The position numbers and the translations under genes are program-made. From assembly GCA_036378675.1 (NCBI GenBank), contig DASUWA010000031.1, positions 50,510 through 114,509 on the forward strand: a DNA stretch of 64,000 nucleotides, read 5' to 3'. This document shows, in pieces, positions 48,036-56,630 of this stretch. Source of the stretch: Acidimicrobiales bacterium (lineage in GTDB: Bacteria > Actinomycetota > Acidimicrobiia > Acidimicrobiales > Palsa-688). The notes beneath the pieces were generated by a model. That model saw only the letters and a list, made by a program, of their open reading frames with translations, did not search any database and was not told the origin of the DNA. Numbering within the stretch: the stretch's first letter is position 1; every line of letters begins with the position of its first letter.

Positions 48036-48198
48036 TATTTCCGATTTTGCGTGATTTGGGACGCGTGCGCTCAAGAAATAGAAAGCAGGAGCCGTGACTT
48101 ACAGGTCGAATTCTTCCCCCAGCGAGGCGCTTCATCTATCCTTTGCGCCGTTCGTGCCACTTGGGCCACTTTGAAGTGAAAGGCTGGGGAGCTAAAAA

Positions 48199-50004
48199 AT
48201 GAATCAGCGAATGGGGCGGTTTGCTGGACTCGCGGGCGCAAGCGCGCTCATGTTGTCAGCGCTTACGTTTGGAGGGGGGTCAGCGTCGGCGACACCTGTG
48301 GGGGCAGTGCCGTTCAGCCAGGCCGTTTTCAATGGCTACGCGACCGGTGACGAGCTTCACCTCGGGATCCCTGTGCTCGACCAACTCCTTGGGTCGACCG
48401 GAGTCAGCGTCAGCGCCCTCGACCAGGGGCTGTCGTCAGCTTCGACGTCGACTGCAGGTTTGACATCCAACCTGACGTCTGAGCTCGGGACGCTGGTGCA
48501 ACCCGCGCAGTCGTCGTCTGTTAAGGCCTTCAACTTGGGCCAGGGACTCGCGCTCAACCTCGGGCAAGTGGGCAGCACCGTCAATTCCGTGCTGGCCAAC
48601 CTCAAGCAATCCTTGCTGCCGGCGATCTCAATCGCGCCACCGGACCTGCCAGCGTCGGTGACTCAGCTCCTCGACCTCCCCCTCGAACCGCTGCTGCACG
48701 CGGGACTAATCCAGGGCGAGGCACAGGCAGCTTGGCCGGGCGCGGCCTGCCCGACCGGGAACATTTCATATGGACTCGGAAATCTCGCGACGGCCAGTGT
48801 CCTGCCAGGACTGCCGGCGATCACTTCGCTGCCGTCGCTCACTTCCGCGGGGGTTTCGACTCTCCCGCTGCTCAGCACCGCGGGGTCCGGGGGACAGGCG
48901 GTGGCGCAAACCAAGTCACTCACCAGCCTGGTTTCCAACGGTTCGGACGGGAGCTACGGCATCCAGACCCAGGCCCAGGACATCATCGCTCCACTGACTG
49001 TCAACCTGGCCGGGATCGCGACGCTCAAGGTTGGTGTCCACGCCGCTAACGGCAACCTCGATCCCGTCACGCTGACGGCTACGACAAGTGGCGAGAAGAG
49101 CGTTCCGGCATCGCTGAACCTGTCGACTGACGACATCCTCGACGTGACGCTGTCGGCACTCGGTCAAAACGTCTCCCTGGTCCACCTTCCGCTATCCACC
49201 GTCGGGGCCAACGGGGTCGACATCCCGCTGACCTTCAAGGGGATCGTCAACGGTCTGGCCAGCCTGGACGTGCCCAACGTGCTGATTTCCACGCTGAACC
49301 AGGTCATCAGTGGTTTGAACCAGCTCGCGAGCTCAACGCCGGTCAGCAGCGCTATCCAGACGATCACTGGTCTGATCCAAAACCAGCTGACCCCCGCCCT
49401 TACTCAGGTCGGCACCACACTGAGCGACACGATCACTCAGGTCGTCCAGACGCCGACGGTGCAGCAACTGCTGAACTTCATCCAGGGAACTGTCAACCTG
49501 AATCTCGGAGACCTCCGCGTCGATGTGAAGCCGCACGCCATCGGCAATCCGAGTGCACCTGCGGTGGCGTCGGCCGACGGCACACAGGCCTCAGGCGCTC
49601 TCGACCTGCTTAACCTCCATCTGGGATTGCAGGGCAGCTCGATCAACATCGGTGGCCAAACCATCCCTGCCAACCTCATCCCGGGGGTCAGCCAGGCAAT
49701 CACTATCCCGTCAATCCTCGACATCCCGTTGTCGACGCCTCTGACGGACAAGATCGCCAACCCGGTGCTCGGGCATCTCGAGGCGTCCTCGACGCTGCAG
49801 AACCCGATCGCCTGCACGGTGGCACAAACCACTACGACGCCCCAGCAGGCTGCGCCGGCACCCCCGGCCCCTCACCAGCCCGCGCTTCCCTTCACCGGTG
49901 GTCCCGGTGGTCTGTGGCAGCCGGCTACCGGTGTGGCGCTCCTCGGCATCGGCGGTGGGGCTCTCGCCCTGGTCCGCAGGCTGCGGAGGAAGTCCGGCAT
50001 ATAA
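48199..50004 (+). CDS. LPXTG-type cell-surface protein
   Basis: The 601-residue protein has a signal peptide (R-M-G-R-F-A-G-L-A-G-A-S-A-L-M-L-S-A, cleavage near A-S-A) and a C-terminal sorting signal: L563-P-F-T-G567, a hydrophobic helix and R-R-L-R-R-K. Sortase would attach it to the peptidoglycan. The middle is Leu/Ser/Thr/Gly-rich with many S-x-L-x-x-L patterns and no recognised enzyme domain, suggesting helical or beta repeats. ATG 48199 follows GGGGAG by a short A-rich spacer. A strong terminator follows the stop. No sortase gene is in the window. Confidence 0.85.
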   Translation: MNQRMGRFAGLAGASALMLSALTFGGGSASATPVGAVPFSQAVFNGYATGDELHLGIPVLDQLLGSTGVSVSALDQGLSSASTSTAGLTSNLTSELGTLVQPAQSSSVKAFNLGQGLALNLGQVGSTVNSVLANLKQSLLPAISIAPPDLPASVTQLLDLPLEPLLHAGLIQGEAQAAWPGAACPTGNISYGLGNLATASVLPGLPAITSLPSLTSAGVSTLPLLSTAGSGGQAVAQTKSLTSLVSNGSDGSYGIQTQAQDIIAPLTVNLAGIATLKVGVHAANGNLDPVTLTATTSGEKSVPASLNLSTDDILDVTLSALGQNVSLVHLPLSTVGANGVDIPLTFKGIVNGLASLDVPNVLISTLNQVISGLNQLASSTPVSSAIQTITGLIQNQLTPALTQVGTTLSDTITQVVQTPTVQQLLNFIQGTVNLNLGDLRVDVKPHAIGNPSAPAVASADGTQASGALDLLNLHLGLQGSSINIGGQTIPANLIPGVSQAITIPSILDIPLSTPLTDKIANPVLGHLEASSTLQNPIACTVAQTTTTPQQAAPAPPAPHQPALPFTGGPGGLWQPATGVALLGIGGGALALVRRLRRKSGI

Positions 50005-50037
50005 AGCTGGTTTGACTCAACTAGCAGTTATCTAACG

Positions 50038-50068
50038 GAACCCCCGCCGGCATCTCCGGCGGGGGTTC
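50038..50068 (+). terminator. Strong hairpin terminator after the LPXTG gene
   Basis: GAACCCCCGCCGG (50038-50050), loop CATCT, and CCGGCGGGGGTTC (50056-50068) form a perfect 13-bp stem 33 bases after the stop. The T-tract is weak (TTCTGT). Confidence 0.8.
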
Positions 50069-50170
50069 TGTCATAAGCAATGACACTGTCCCGCACGGGG
50101 CGCCAACCCCGTGCTCCTCCGGAGCGTGGGGTCCCCACCCTCACGCCCGGCCGTTAGCCTGCACCGTGTC

Positions 50171-51979
50171 ATGGAGCCGACTCGCCCCCTAGCCGTCAAC
50201 CAATATCGAGACGTCCGCGGAGGAGATCTCCGAGCCGAAGACATCGGGCGCAACGTCCTTCTGGCCGGGTGGCTCGCGGCAAAGCGGGACCACGGCGGCC
50301 TTCTGTTCATCGACTTGCGCGACGCGGGCGGCATCGAAGCAGGCGGCATCGTCCAGCTGGTCGTGCACCCCGACGTGCCGGCGTTCGAGACTCTCAGCAG
50401 CCTGCGCGTGGAGAGCGTGGTCAGTGTCCGTGGCGAGGTAGCTGCAAGGCCGCGCGAGACCGTCAATCCCAAACTGTCGACCGGTGAGATCGAAGTAGTG
50501 GCCGGCGAAGTCGAAGTCCTGTCCCGGGCCGACGTTCTGCCTTTCCCCGTGGAGCGCGACACCGAAGTAGGCGAGGAGGCACGGCTGCGGTACCGCTATC
50601 TCGACATGCGCCGGGGACCGGTGACCGAACGACTCGCCGCGCGGGCCAGGTTGGCCCAAGTGGTTCGGAGTCACCTCACCTCCAGGGGATTTCTCGAGAT
50701 CCAGACCCCCGTCCTGACCGCGTCTTCTCCCGAAGGAGCGAGGGACTTCTTGGTTCCCAGCCGCCTCTACGCGGGCGAGTTCTACGCCCTCCCTCAGGCA
50801 CCTCAACAGTTCAAGCAGATCTTGATGGTCGGCGGAGTCGAGCGCTACTTCCAGATCGCCCCCTGCTTCAGGGATGAGGCGAGCCGCGCCGACCGCAGCC
50901 CGGGCGAGTTCTACCAGATCGACCTCGAGATAGCCTTCGCCACCCAGGAAGACGTGTTCCAGGAGGTCGAGCTTCTTATGGGACGGATCGTCTCCGAATG
51001 CTCGTCGAAGAAGGCGCCGGACACGTTCCCGCGTTTGCGTTTCAGAGAGGCACTGGAACGGTACGGAACCGATAAGCCCGACATTCGATTCGGGCTGGAA
51101 ATCGCCGACGTGACCGCCGACCTGGGCGGCAAGACCGAACTCCCGCTCTTCGCGCAGGCCCCCGAGAAGGGACACTCGATCCGTGTGCTGCTCGCGCCCA
51201 GCGCAGCCTCACGGTCGCGGAAATGGTTCGACGCCTTCGCTGACTCCGCACGAAAACAAGGCGTCAACGGAGCCTGGCTCCAGCTCGACCCCGAAGGCAA
51301 CCGTGGTTCCCTCGCCAGCAAGCTGACCGCGGAGGAAGCAACGGTCCTCGCGGTTGCGGTCGAAGCCGGTCCGGGCGACGCGATTCTGTGCGCCATCGGT
51401 CCCCCGATCGCGGCGTCGATGACCCTCGGCGAGCAGAGGACGGCTCTCGGCAGGGAACTCTCCCTAGGCGACCCCGATGTGATGTCGTTCTGCTGGGTCG
51501 TCGACTTCCCGATGTACGAGCCCAACGAGGAAACGGGCGGGTGGGACTTCTCGCACAATCCGTTTTCGATGCCGCAGGGAGGCTTGGAGGCGCTCCAGAC
51601 TGACGACCCCGGGGACATCCTTGCCTACCAGTACGACCTCGTGTGCAACGGGGTCGAGCTTTCATCCGGAGCGGTGCGAAACCACCTCCCTGAAGTGATG
51701 GAGGCCGCGTTCGCGATCGCCGGTTACGGGCCTGAGCGGATCCGCGAGTCGTTCCCGGCCCTCTGGAATGCCTTCCACTACGGACCTCCGCCGCACGCCG
51801 GCATCGCCCCAGGCTTTGATCGCCTCCTCATGCTTCTCGAGGACCAGGCGAACCTGAGGGAGGTCATCGCGTTCCCCCTGAACCAGACCGCGCGCGACCT
51901 CCTCATGGGCGCGCCGAGCCCGGTTTCCGAGACGCAGCTGAAGGAGCTGCACCTGCGAGTCGTGCCGCCGGCGGAATAG
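50171..51979 (+). CDS. aspS: Aspartate--tRNA ligase
   Basis: The 602-residue class II synthetase has an N-terminal OB-fold anticodon domain, R-Y-R-Y-L-D-M-R-R before motif 1, motif 2 around C-F-R-D-E, a bacterial GAD insertion, and motif 3 in G-I-A-P-G-F-D-R-L-L-M. I use ATG 50171, where the N-terminus aligns with the family. No Shine-Dalgarno is visible, so the message may be leaderless. Whether it also charges tRNA-Asn cannot be told from here. The next gene begins about 135 bp downstream. Confidence 0.95.
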   Translation: MEPTRPLAVNQYRDVRGGDLRAEDIGRNVLLAGWLAAKRDHGGLLFIDLRDAGGIEAGGIVQLVVHPDVPAFETLSSLRVESVVSVRGEVAARPRETVNPKLSTGEIEVVAGEVEVLSRADVLPFPVERDTEVGEEARLRYRYLDMRRGPVTERLAARARLAQVVRSHLTSRGFLEIQTPVLTASSPEGARDFLVPSRLYAGEFYALPQAPQQFKQILMVGGVERYFQIAPCFRDEASRADRSPGEFYQIDLEIAFATQEDVFQEVELLMGRIVSECSSKKAPDTFPRLRFREALERYGTDKPDIRFGLEIADVTADLGGKTELPLFAQAPEKGHSIRVLLAPSAASRSRKWFDAFADSARKQGVNGAWLQLDPEGNRGSLASKLTAEEATVLAVAVEAGPGDAILCAIGPPIAASMTLGEQRTALGRELSLGDPDVMSFCWVVDFPMYEPNEETGGWDFSHNPFSMPQGGLEALQTDDPGDILAYQYDLVCNGVELSSGAVRNHLPEVMEAAFAIAGYGPERIRESFPALWNAFHYGPPPHAGIAPGFDRLLMLLEDQANLREVIAFPLNQTARDLLMGAPSPVSETQLKELHLRVVPPAE

Positions 51980-52113
51980 GCATTAACCCACCAAGGAAAA
52001 AGGACACCGGTTCCGCGGTTGCAGCCCGCTGCTAACGTGCACCTGGGTCTCGTTCGTTTCGGGGCTTTGGACCCGCCCCCGCTGACACGTTCAATGAAGC
52101 GGAGGTGGATCCG

Positions 52114-53043
52114 GTGTATGACTGGCAGGAGCTTGCGCGCAACGCGCTCGAGGCGCTGGGCGGTCACGTTCAGAGGCAGGGTTGCCCGACCTGGTTGCGG
52201 ATATTCGAGGATCCGGAGGAAGACTCTGGGCTGCGGCTGGAAGCCGACGACGACTCTCTCGGGTTCTTCGGTTGGGTGGCTCCAGAAGCCTGCTTGGCGG
52301 TCGGCGTCGTCGCGACCGGCCGCGCAACGGTTTCGGGAGAACAGTCGACATCCGTAACAGGCGAATCCGGCACATGTGAGTCGGATGCGTTGTCCACTCG
52401 CGTCAACGATGCAGGCGGGGTCCTCCCCCTCCGCATCGCTTGTGTGGTCTCGCGCTCGGGGGGTCTCGGTTGGTGGATGGAGCTTCCTGACGGGACCCGC
52501 CGTTCAGACCCGCCACGTGCGGGGCGGTTGCTCGACGTTCTCTTCCGCTGCCTCGGCTTGCCGACTTCGCCACCAGAGGTGCCGGCTTCGGAGATCCACT
52601 CGGCCGCATGGCTCGCATCGGTGATCGAAGGCGGTCTTGCTTCGGATCGGCGCCTGACTTGGAGCGACGTCGAGCGACTCCATCCGCTCGCCAGGGTGCT
52701 CTCCGGCGATCTCGAACTTCACATCGGGAAGAGCGACGACGGCGACGGAGTGGCGCAGGAAGAGCTAGAGGATCTCCTACGAATCGCAGCTGCGGCGTGC
52801 TCCTGGGAAGAGATCCATTTGCAAGCCGTCGAGGGCGAGCTGGACGCGTTCATCGACGCCGATGTGGCCGCCTGGATGGACGAGGGCATGCTCTCGCGCT
52901 GGCTCCTGTCGATGATCCCGCCGATCGATCAGCTGCTGGAAGCCGCAAGACCTCTCTTGGTCCCCTCCGCCGCGCGGCGCCTCGCCCACGCGGTGCGGCG
53001 CCACACGCCGGCACAACCGGCGCGCTCCTCGACAGGTGGCTGA
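52114..53043 (+). CDS. Hypothetical actinobacterial protein
   Basis: The 309-residue protein begins Y-D-W-Q-E-L-A-R-N-A-L and is a mixed alpha/beta sequence. Two tryptophan-rich segments (G-F-F-G-W-V and G-L-G-W-W-M-E) lie in the first half and an acidic helical region in the second. There is no signal peptide or clear membrane segment. I do not recognise the family. GTG 52114 is preferred to the GTG three codons earlier because AGCGGAGG lies about 8 bases before it. It follows aspS by 134 bp on the same strand. Confidence 0.6.
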   Translation: MYDWQELARNALEALGGHVQRQGCPTWLRIFEDPEEDSGLRLEADDDSLGFFGWVAPEACLAVGVVATGRATVSGEQSTSVTGESGTCESDALSTRVNDAGGVLPLRIACVVSRSGGLGWWMELPDGTRRSDPPRAGRLLDVLFRCLGLPTSPPEVPASEIHSAAWLASVIEGGLASDRRLTWSDVERLHPLARVLSGDLELHIGKSDDGDGVAQEELEDLLRIAAAACSWEEIHLQAVEGELDAFIDADVAAWMDEGMLSRWLLSMIPPIDQLLEAARPLLVPSAARRLAHAVRRHTPAQPARSSTGG

Positions 53044-53060
53044 GCCTTCTTGTGCGCCTC

Positions 53061-53762
53061 CTATCTATCGGTAGGGATTCGCCGCCCCTGGCAGCAACAA
53101 CGGCACAGCGTCCGTGCCGGCGTCGACGAAATTGTTGCGAAATCGCTGTCGGCCCGCTGGGGTTTCTCAACCAGCAGCCTTGGAGCACGCTCGGAGTGTC
53201 CGCAAGCTGGCGCACAACTCCGGCAATCTAGGAGTTTGCCTTGTTGATCGATTCGATCGGCTCGTGGACACGGGCCCGCTGGTCGTCTTCGCTCATTTCT
53301 CCTCTTCCTCGACTTGAATCGAAGAGGCGTCGCGCGGAGATTATGGGGCTTTTTCTGGGACTGGTGGTCCCCTCGGATCGTGAGTTCTATCCGGATTGTC
53401 GATTGCGGTGGTGATTTTCTGTCCAGATTTCGGTGCGTGCAGCTTCTTGGCTGCTCAGCGATTTGAGCGCACGGTTTTCTCAAAGGTTGGGACCAACAAA
53501 AGTCTGAACGATCGGTCAACCAGTCAGCGCGACTCTCCGAAGAGCGGGTGCGTGTCTGGTCACAAGTCATGAAGCCCCGTTCTTCTCCGAGCAGACGCTC
53601 AAGTTCGATGTCCGGGACGCGCACTCTCCGACCGAGTCGGATGACGCGCAGCCGCTGATTGTCAGACAGGACGATCTGATCACAATCAAGGTGACTGTAG
53701 AGAGTGTCGGGATGGCAGCCGAGGATCGCTGCGGCCTCTGCGACTGACCGGGTTCGGCGCAT
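53061..53762 (-). CDS. Excisionase-like helix-turn-helix protein with anomalous C-terminus
   Basis: The first 65 or so residues (S-V-A-E-A-A-A-I-L-G-C-H-P-D-T-L-Y, R-L-G-R-R-V-R-V-P) match the small winged-helix excisionase/MerR-like family used by mobile elements. The remaining 165 residues are Arg/Ser/Cys-rich with no domain and look like read-through of non-coding sequence. A frameshift or lost stop may have extended the frame. A small helical reading frame lies just upstream on the same strand. The base composition here is less GC-rich than in neighbouring genes. Confidence 0.5.
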   Translation of the reverse strand: MRRTRSVAEAAAILGCHPDTLYSHLDCDQIVLSDNQRLRVIRLGRRVRVPDIELERLLGEERGFMTCDQTRTRSSESRADWLTDRSDFCWSQPLRKPCAQIAEQPRSCTHRNLDRKSPPQSTIRIELTIRGDHQSQKKPHNLRATPLRFKSRKRRNERRRPAGPCPRADRIDQQGKLLDCRSCAPACGHSERAPRLLVEKPQRADSDFATISSTPARTLCRCCCQGRRIPTDR

Positions 53763-53781
53763 TGGATGGACAGCGAAACCG

Positions 53782-53931
53782 TTAAGAGCGAACCGTCAAT
53801 GCGCTGTGCACTTGGGTTAGCAGATCATTCGTTCGTTTCAGCTCGGCGAGGAGGGCGTCGAGACGGTCGTTGGTCTCTCCCTGCCCCTTCTTCGCCTGGT
53901 TGAGGATCTGCGATTCAGTGCCAATGCCCAT
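53782..53931 (-). CDS. Small coiled-coil-like protein (49 residues)
   Basis: The frame runs from ATG 53931 to TAA 53782 and reads I-G-T-E-S-Q-I-L-N-Q-A-K-K, then N-D-R-L-D-A-L-L-A-E-L-K-R-T-N-D-L-L. The heptad spacing of Leu/Ile fits an amphipathic helix or coiled coil. It ends 19 bp before the excisionase-like gene on the same strand, so the two could be cotranscribed. No clear ribosome site is seen. The 213-bp gap between this frame and the next gene shows nothing certain. Confidence 0.45.
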   Translation of the reverse strand: MGIGTESQILNQAKKGQGETNDRLDALLAELKRTNDLLTQVHSALTVRS

Positions 53932-54144
53932 CCCCCGAGGATGGCAGGGAGGGCGCACCTAGCTGGGGTTGAGGCTGTCGAGGACGTGCGGGTCGCGGTC
54001 AGGGGCTGTACGAAAGTCTGATTCTTGAGGCGCGCTCAGGCGGGCAGAGGTACTTTCCGCTGGGGGCAGTGCGCTCCGCTAGTAACAGGGAACGACGACC
54101 GGTGCAGCTCACGCCGATCGCTAACGACTCACGGAGGGCAAATC

Positions 54145-54699
54145 ATGCGAATCAAATCCCTGGTGGCCGGGCCGCTCATGGGTGTCGTCGTAACGGCGTT
54201 CGTCGCCGTGAGTGCCTATGCCACCCTACCGGTGACGAACGCAATCGCCGAGACCCACGCCAACTGTGCAACGTTCGACAACAGCGGGAATATCACCAGC
54301 GTCACACCGAACTGCAGCGAGACGAACCACTTCACTTCACCGCCGATGACGTTCACCGCACTCGATCCGTGCACGAGCACCCTCGTGACGGTCACGATCA
54401 ACGACGACCACTCGGTGTTCCACATCACCGTCAACGGCGCAGGCGATGTATGGATTACCGGCACCGACGGAGGCACAGTCACGGTCTCCGGTCCGCCAGA
54501 CGGAAGCGGTACCTGGATCACGTGGTTCGGATCTTCTCTCAATAACAAGTCGGCCGTGTTCCACAGCACCTTCAACCAACACATACGACTCTCAGACGGG
54601 ACGTCGGCCGACTTCCACGACACCGCACATACAACGTTCACGCCGAACGGTCCGGGGGTCTCCTTCGACAAGCCCGACATGGCCTTCAACTGCGGCTGA
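54145..54699 (+). CDS. Secreted protein of unknown function
   Basis: The 184-residue protein starts M-R-I-K-S-L-V-A-G-P-L-M-G-V-V-V-T-A-F-V-A-V, a signal peptide with cleavage likely near A-Y-A or A-I-A. The mature part is Thr/Asn/Ser-rich and beta-like, with four cysteines (three in the N-terminal third and one in the final N-C-G) that could pair outside the cell. No family is recognised. ATG 54145 has GGAGGG upstream. It lies alone between the excisionase-like gene and the IS110 remnant. Confidence 0.65.
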   Translation: MRIKSLVAGPLMGVVVTAFVAVSAYATLPVTNAIAETHANCATFDNSGNITSVTPNCSETNHFTSPPMTFTALDPCTSTLVTVTINDDHSVFHITVNGAGDVWITGTDGGTVTVSGPPDGSGTWITWFGSSLNNKSAVFHSTFNQHIRLSDGTSADFHDTAHTTFTPNGPGVSFDKPDMAFNCG

Positions 54700-54989
54700 G
54701 CCGAGATCACGCCGGGTGTTCGGAAGGGTCTGTTCTGCACTGACCCTGACCAGGTCGAAGCCCTTCGGTCGTTGACTGGAAGCCGTCCGTTAATTGATGT
54801 CATGAAGAAGCGCTGCGCTGCTTCTGCGTGATCCGGTCCGGTGGTGCGGGCTGGGGCGCCGAGCGGTGCGAGGGGTTTTTTCGTGGCTAGGTCTGTTGTG
54901 AATCGCCAGGGTTCCTTCCATCGACGGAATCCGAGGCTGCGAGGCACACTCGGGTTTCCACACCAACCCGGAAACGGAAGGAGACCCTG

Positions 54990-55115
54990 GTGGAACAGCT
55001 GCAACGGTATGTCGGTATTGATTTGCATCGCCGCCGGTAAGTGATTGTCCGGATGAATGACGCCGGCGAGGTGCTTGGCGCTGCCCTATGCTCCGGTGTT
55101 CGGCTGCGTAAGCGC
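54990..55115 (+). pseudogene. IS110-family transposase, N-terminal remnant
   Basis: From GTG 54990 the frame reads E-Q-L-Q-R-Y-V-G-I-D-L-H-R-R-R, then TAA at 55038, then V-I-V-R-M-N-D-A-G-E-V-L-G. Y-V-G-I-D-L-H is the first acidic motif of the DEDD transposases of IS110. The gene is both interrupted and cut off near 55110. The preceding 54800-54989 may keep part of the IS left end, which in IS110 elements holds non-coding RNA sequence. Apart from that the stretch from 54700 shows nothing. Confidence 0.6.
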
Positions 55116-55122
55116 AGGTCAA

Positions 55123-55171
55123 GCCGGTGGGCGCAGAGGGAGTCGAACCCCCGACCTCATGCGCGTCATGC
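55123..55171. repeat. Distal att repeat of the integrative element
   Basis: This 49-bp sequence is identical to 58776-58824 and corresponds to the 3' half of tRNA-Val(GAC), including its T arm. Similarity reaches about 10 bases further left with one gap. It marks the far end of the element, next to the IS110 remnant. Confidence 0.9.
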
Positions 55172-55270
55172 GACCCCCAACTACAAATGGCTGTCAGACC
55201 GAAGAAAGAAAGTCCAGCTAAACGGGGGTATCGAGGCTCCGGGCCGTTAAGCCTTGTGAGTCCGTGTCAA

Positions 55271-55300
55271 TCCGCTTGGCTGCCAGTTTGGCTGCCAGGC
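55271..55300. repeat. Arm-type site pair, left
   Basis: TTGGCTGCCAG occurs at 55276 and again at 55288, with a 12-bp period. The whole block TCCGcTTGGCTGCCAGTTT and its continuation matches the block at 58694-58723 in 29 of 30 bases. Such paired repeats near att sites fit arm-type binding by a tyrosine recombinase. Confidence 0.75.
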
Positions 55301-55330
55301 AGAGGGTGCAAAGGGCGGCTTGACGCCTTT

Positions 55331-55813
55331 TTATGAACTGGGCTGATCGTCGTCCTCTAGGTCTTCCTCCAAATCATCTTCTGGAATGAGGACCGCCGAG
55401 TAGTAGATGAACTTGCCGTCCGCTGGATTGCGCGTGCTCGGAATCCCCAAGCGATCATTGACCCGTTGCATCTTGAGGTTATTCCTGTGGACCTCCGACA
55501 GAACCTTCGTCGCTCCAGCTTGGGTGCAGTTATCCATGACCTGTCGCTTGAGGTCCTTGCCGATTCCGCGATTTTGCTTCGCGACGGCGACACCCATCGA
55601 GATGACATAGCCGAACCCCCGATAGTCCCGCGGGTTGAAGATCACTACCCCGATGACGACTCCATCTTCTACGGCGACCAGGCAGTCCAGTTGAGGTTCA
55701 TATCCGAGAAGATCTGCCGCATCACGAATCGACTGTTGGGCGCGCTTCGAATAGACGCTCGACGTTGACTTTGCACAACGAAACGCCCGGATGGCGTCTA
55801 GATCGTCAGACAT
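55331..55813 (-). CDS. GNAT family N-acetyltransferase
   Basis: The 160-residue protein has the GNAT acetyl-CoA segment G-V-A-V-A-K-Q-N-R-G-I-G-K-D-L after a beta strand, and a preceding L-V-A-V-E-D-G-V-V-I-G-V-V. The tail is acidic (E-D-D-L-E-E-D-L-E-D-D-D). ATG 55813 is preceded by GGAGGTGG. It is cargo in the integrative element. The substrate is unknown; acetylation of a small molecule or a protein is equally possible. Confidence 0.8.
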   Translation of the reverse strand: MSDDLDAIRAFRCAKSTSSVYSKRAQQSIRDAADLLGYEPQLDCLVAVEDGVVIGVVIFNPRDYRGFGYVISMGVAVAKQNRGIGKDLKRQVMDNCTQAGATKVLSEVHRNNLKMQRVNDRLGIPSTRNPADGKFIYYSAVLIPEDDLEEDLEDDDQPSS

Positions 55814-55859
55814 CCACCTCCGGACGTCCCAGACGGGCGCCGGATCCCCGGCCAGTTAG

Positions 55860-56006
55860 CTAGATTGCCCGAGACGGGCGCGTGTAGACCGGGCTTGAGC
55901 TCGCCAGCAGTTCCTCGATAGCCGCAATCTGCTCGCGCGACAGGGAGGAGGTGTCAAGTTGTAACTTCCCGTCCTTACCTGGCCTACGCACTAGCTCAAC
56001 CTCCAT
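55860..56006 (-). CDS. Small protein in the integrative element
   Basis: The 48-residue frame from ATG 56006 reads V-E-L-V-R-R-P-G-K-D-G-K-L-Q-L-D, then a helix with S-R-E-Q-I-A-A-I-E-E-L-L. An ATG at 56048 would add 14 residues. It ends 47 bp upstream of the GNAT gene on the same strand. The short mixed fold could be an antitoxin-like or regulatory protein, but nothing specific is recognised. Confidence 0.45.
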   Translation of the reverse strand: MEVELVRRPGKDGKLQLDTSSLSREQIAAIEELLASSSPVYTRPSRAI

Positions 56007-56108
56007 GGGCCACCTATCGGCACAAGCGATACGGCTACTGTACCCCATTTCCGAAACCGACTGTCTTCGGGGTACCCCGAAGATGGTACAAGAAACGCCA
56101 AACGGGTT

Positions 56109-56237
56109 TCATGGTTTTTGATCGTCGAGGGTGTCAAGGAGTTGGCGGAGCTGGGCGACGATCTCCCGGTAGCGGCGGGTCTCCGCCTTGGAGGTCTGTA
56201 GCTCCTCGACAAGTCCTAGCGCAGCGTCCTTGGTCAA
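56109..56237 (-). CDS. Possible short helical protein
   Basis: An open frame on the minus strand reads T-K-D-A-A-L-G-L-V-E-E-L-Q-T-S-K and then Y-R-E-I-V-A-Q-L-R-Q-L-L-D-T-L to TGA 56109. The hydrophobic pattern is that of a continuous amphipathic helix. No ATG or GTG is available, and a TTG at 56237 is the only reasonable start, so this could be the end of a longer lost gene. Confidence 0.3.
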   Translation of the reverse strand: MTKDAALGLVEELQTSKAETRRYREIVAQLRQLLDTLDDQKP

Positions 56238-56388
56238 GGGCCCGACGCTTTTTCCTTTAGCGCGGGATCTGGAGAAGCAAAAAGGGCCGTTTCTGGGCGC
56301 TCCGAGATAGCTGGCCGCTCCTCAACTTACCTGGCGTGCATGAGATCACACGTGCTCTGACCTGCGTGTTTGTCACTCGCTCGTGCTC

Positions 56389-56410
56389 TGGCAGCCAACT
56401 TGGCAGCCAA
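56389..56410. repeat. Inverted arm-type site pair
   Basis: TGGCAGCCAA at 56389-56398 and 56401-56410 is the reverse complement of the TTGGCTGCCA units near the two att sites and has the same 12-bp period. It lies inside the element, between the small frames and the winged-helix remnant. The stretch between it and 56631 holds only the GTGGGAACC repeats reported below. Confidence 0.7.
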
Positions 56411-56630
56411 CGCTCTGGTCTGCAGCTCGCGTGAGCGGCTTGTGTAAAGCGTCTTTCGCGCATCGATCGGTGGATGCGGCGTGGCTTCCGCATACTGGGC
56501 AGGTTGTCGGCCAGAGGACGGTGGGTTGCGACTGGTGCCCGGCACTGGTTCCGTTCCCACCCTGTAAGGGTGGTGGGAACCGATGGAAACCAGTAGTGGT
56601 GCCCAGTGGTGCAGAACCAGTGGGAACCGG

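Noticed and set aside
51980..52113. Possible terminator or small RNA after aspS
   Set aside because: No stem with a T-tract can be drawn and no conserved element is recognised.
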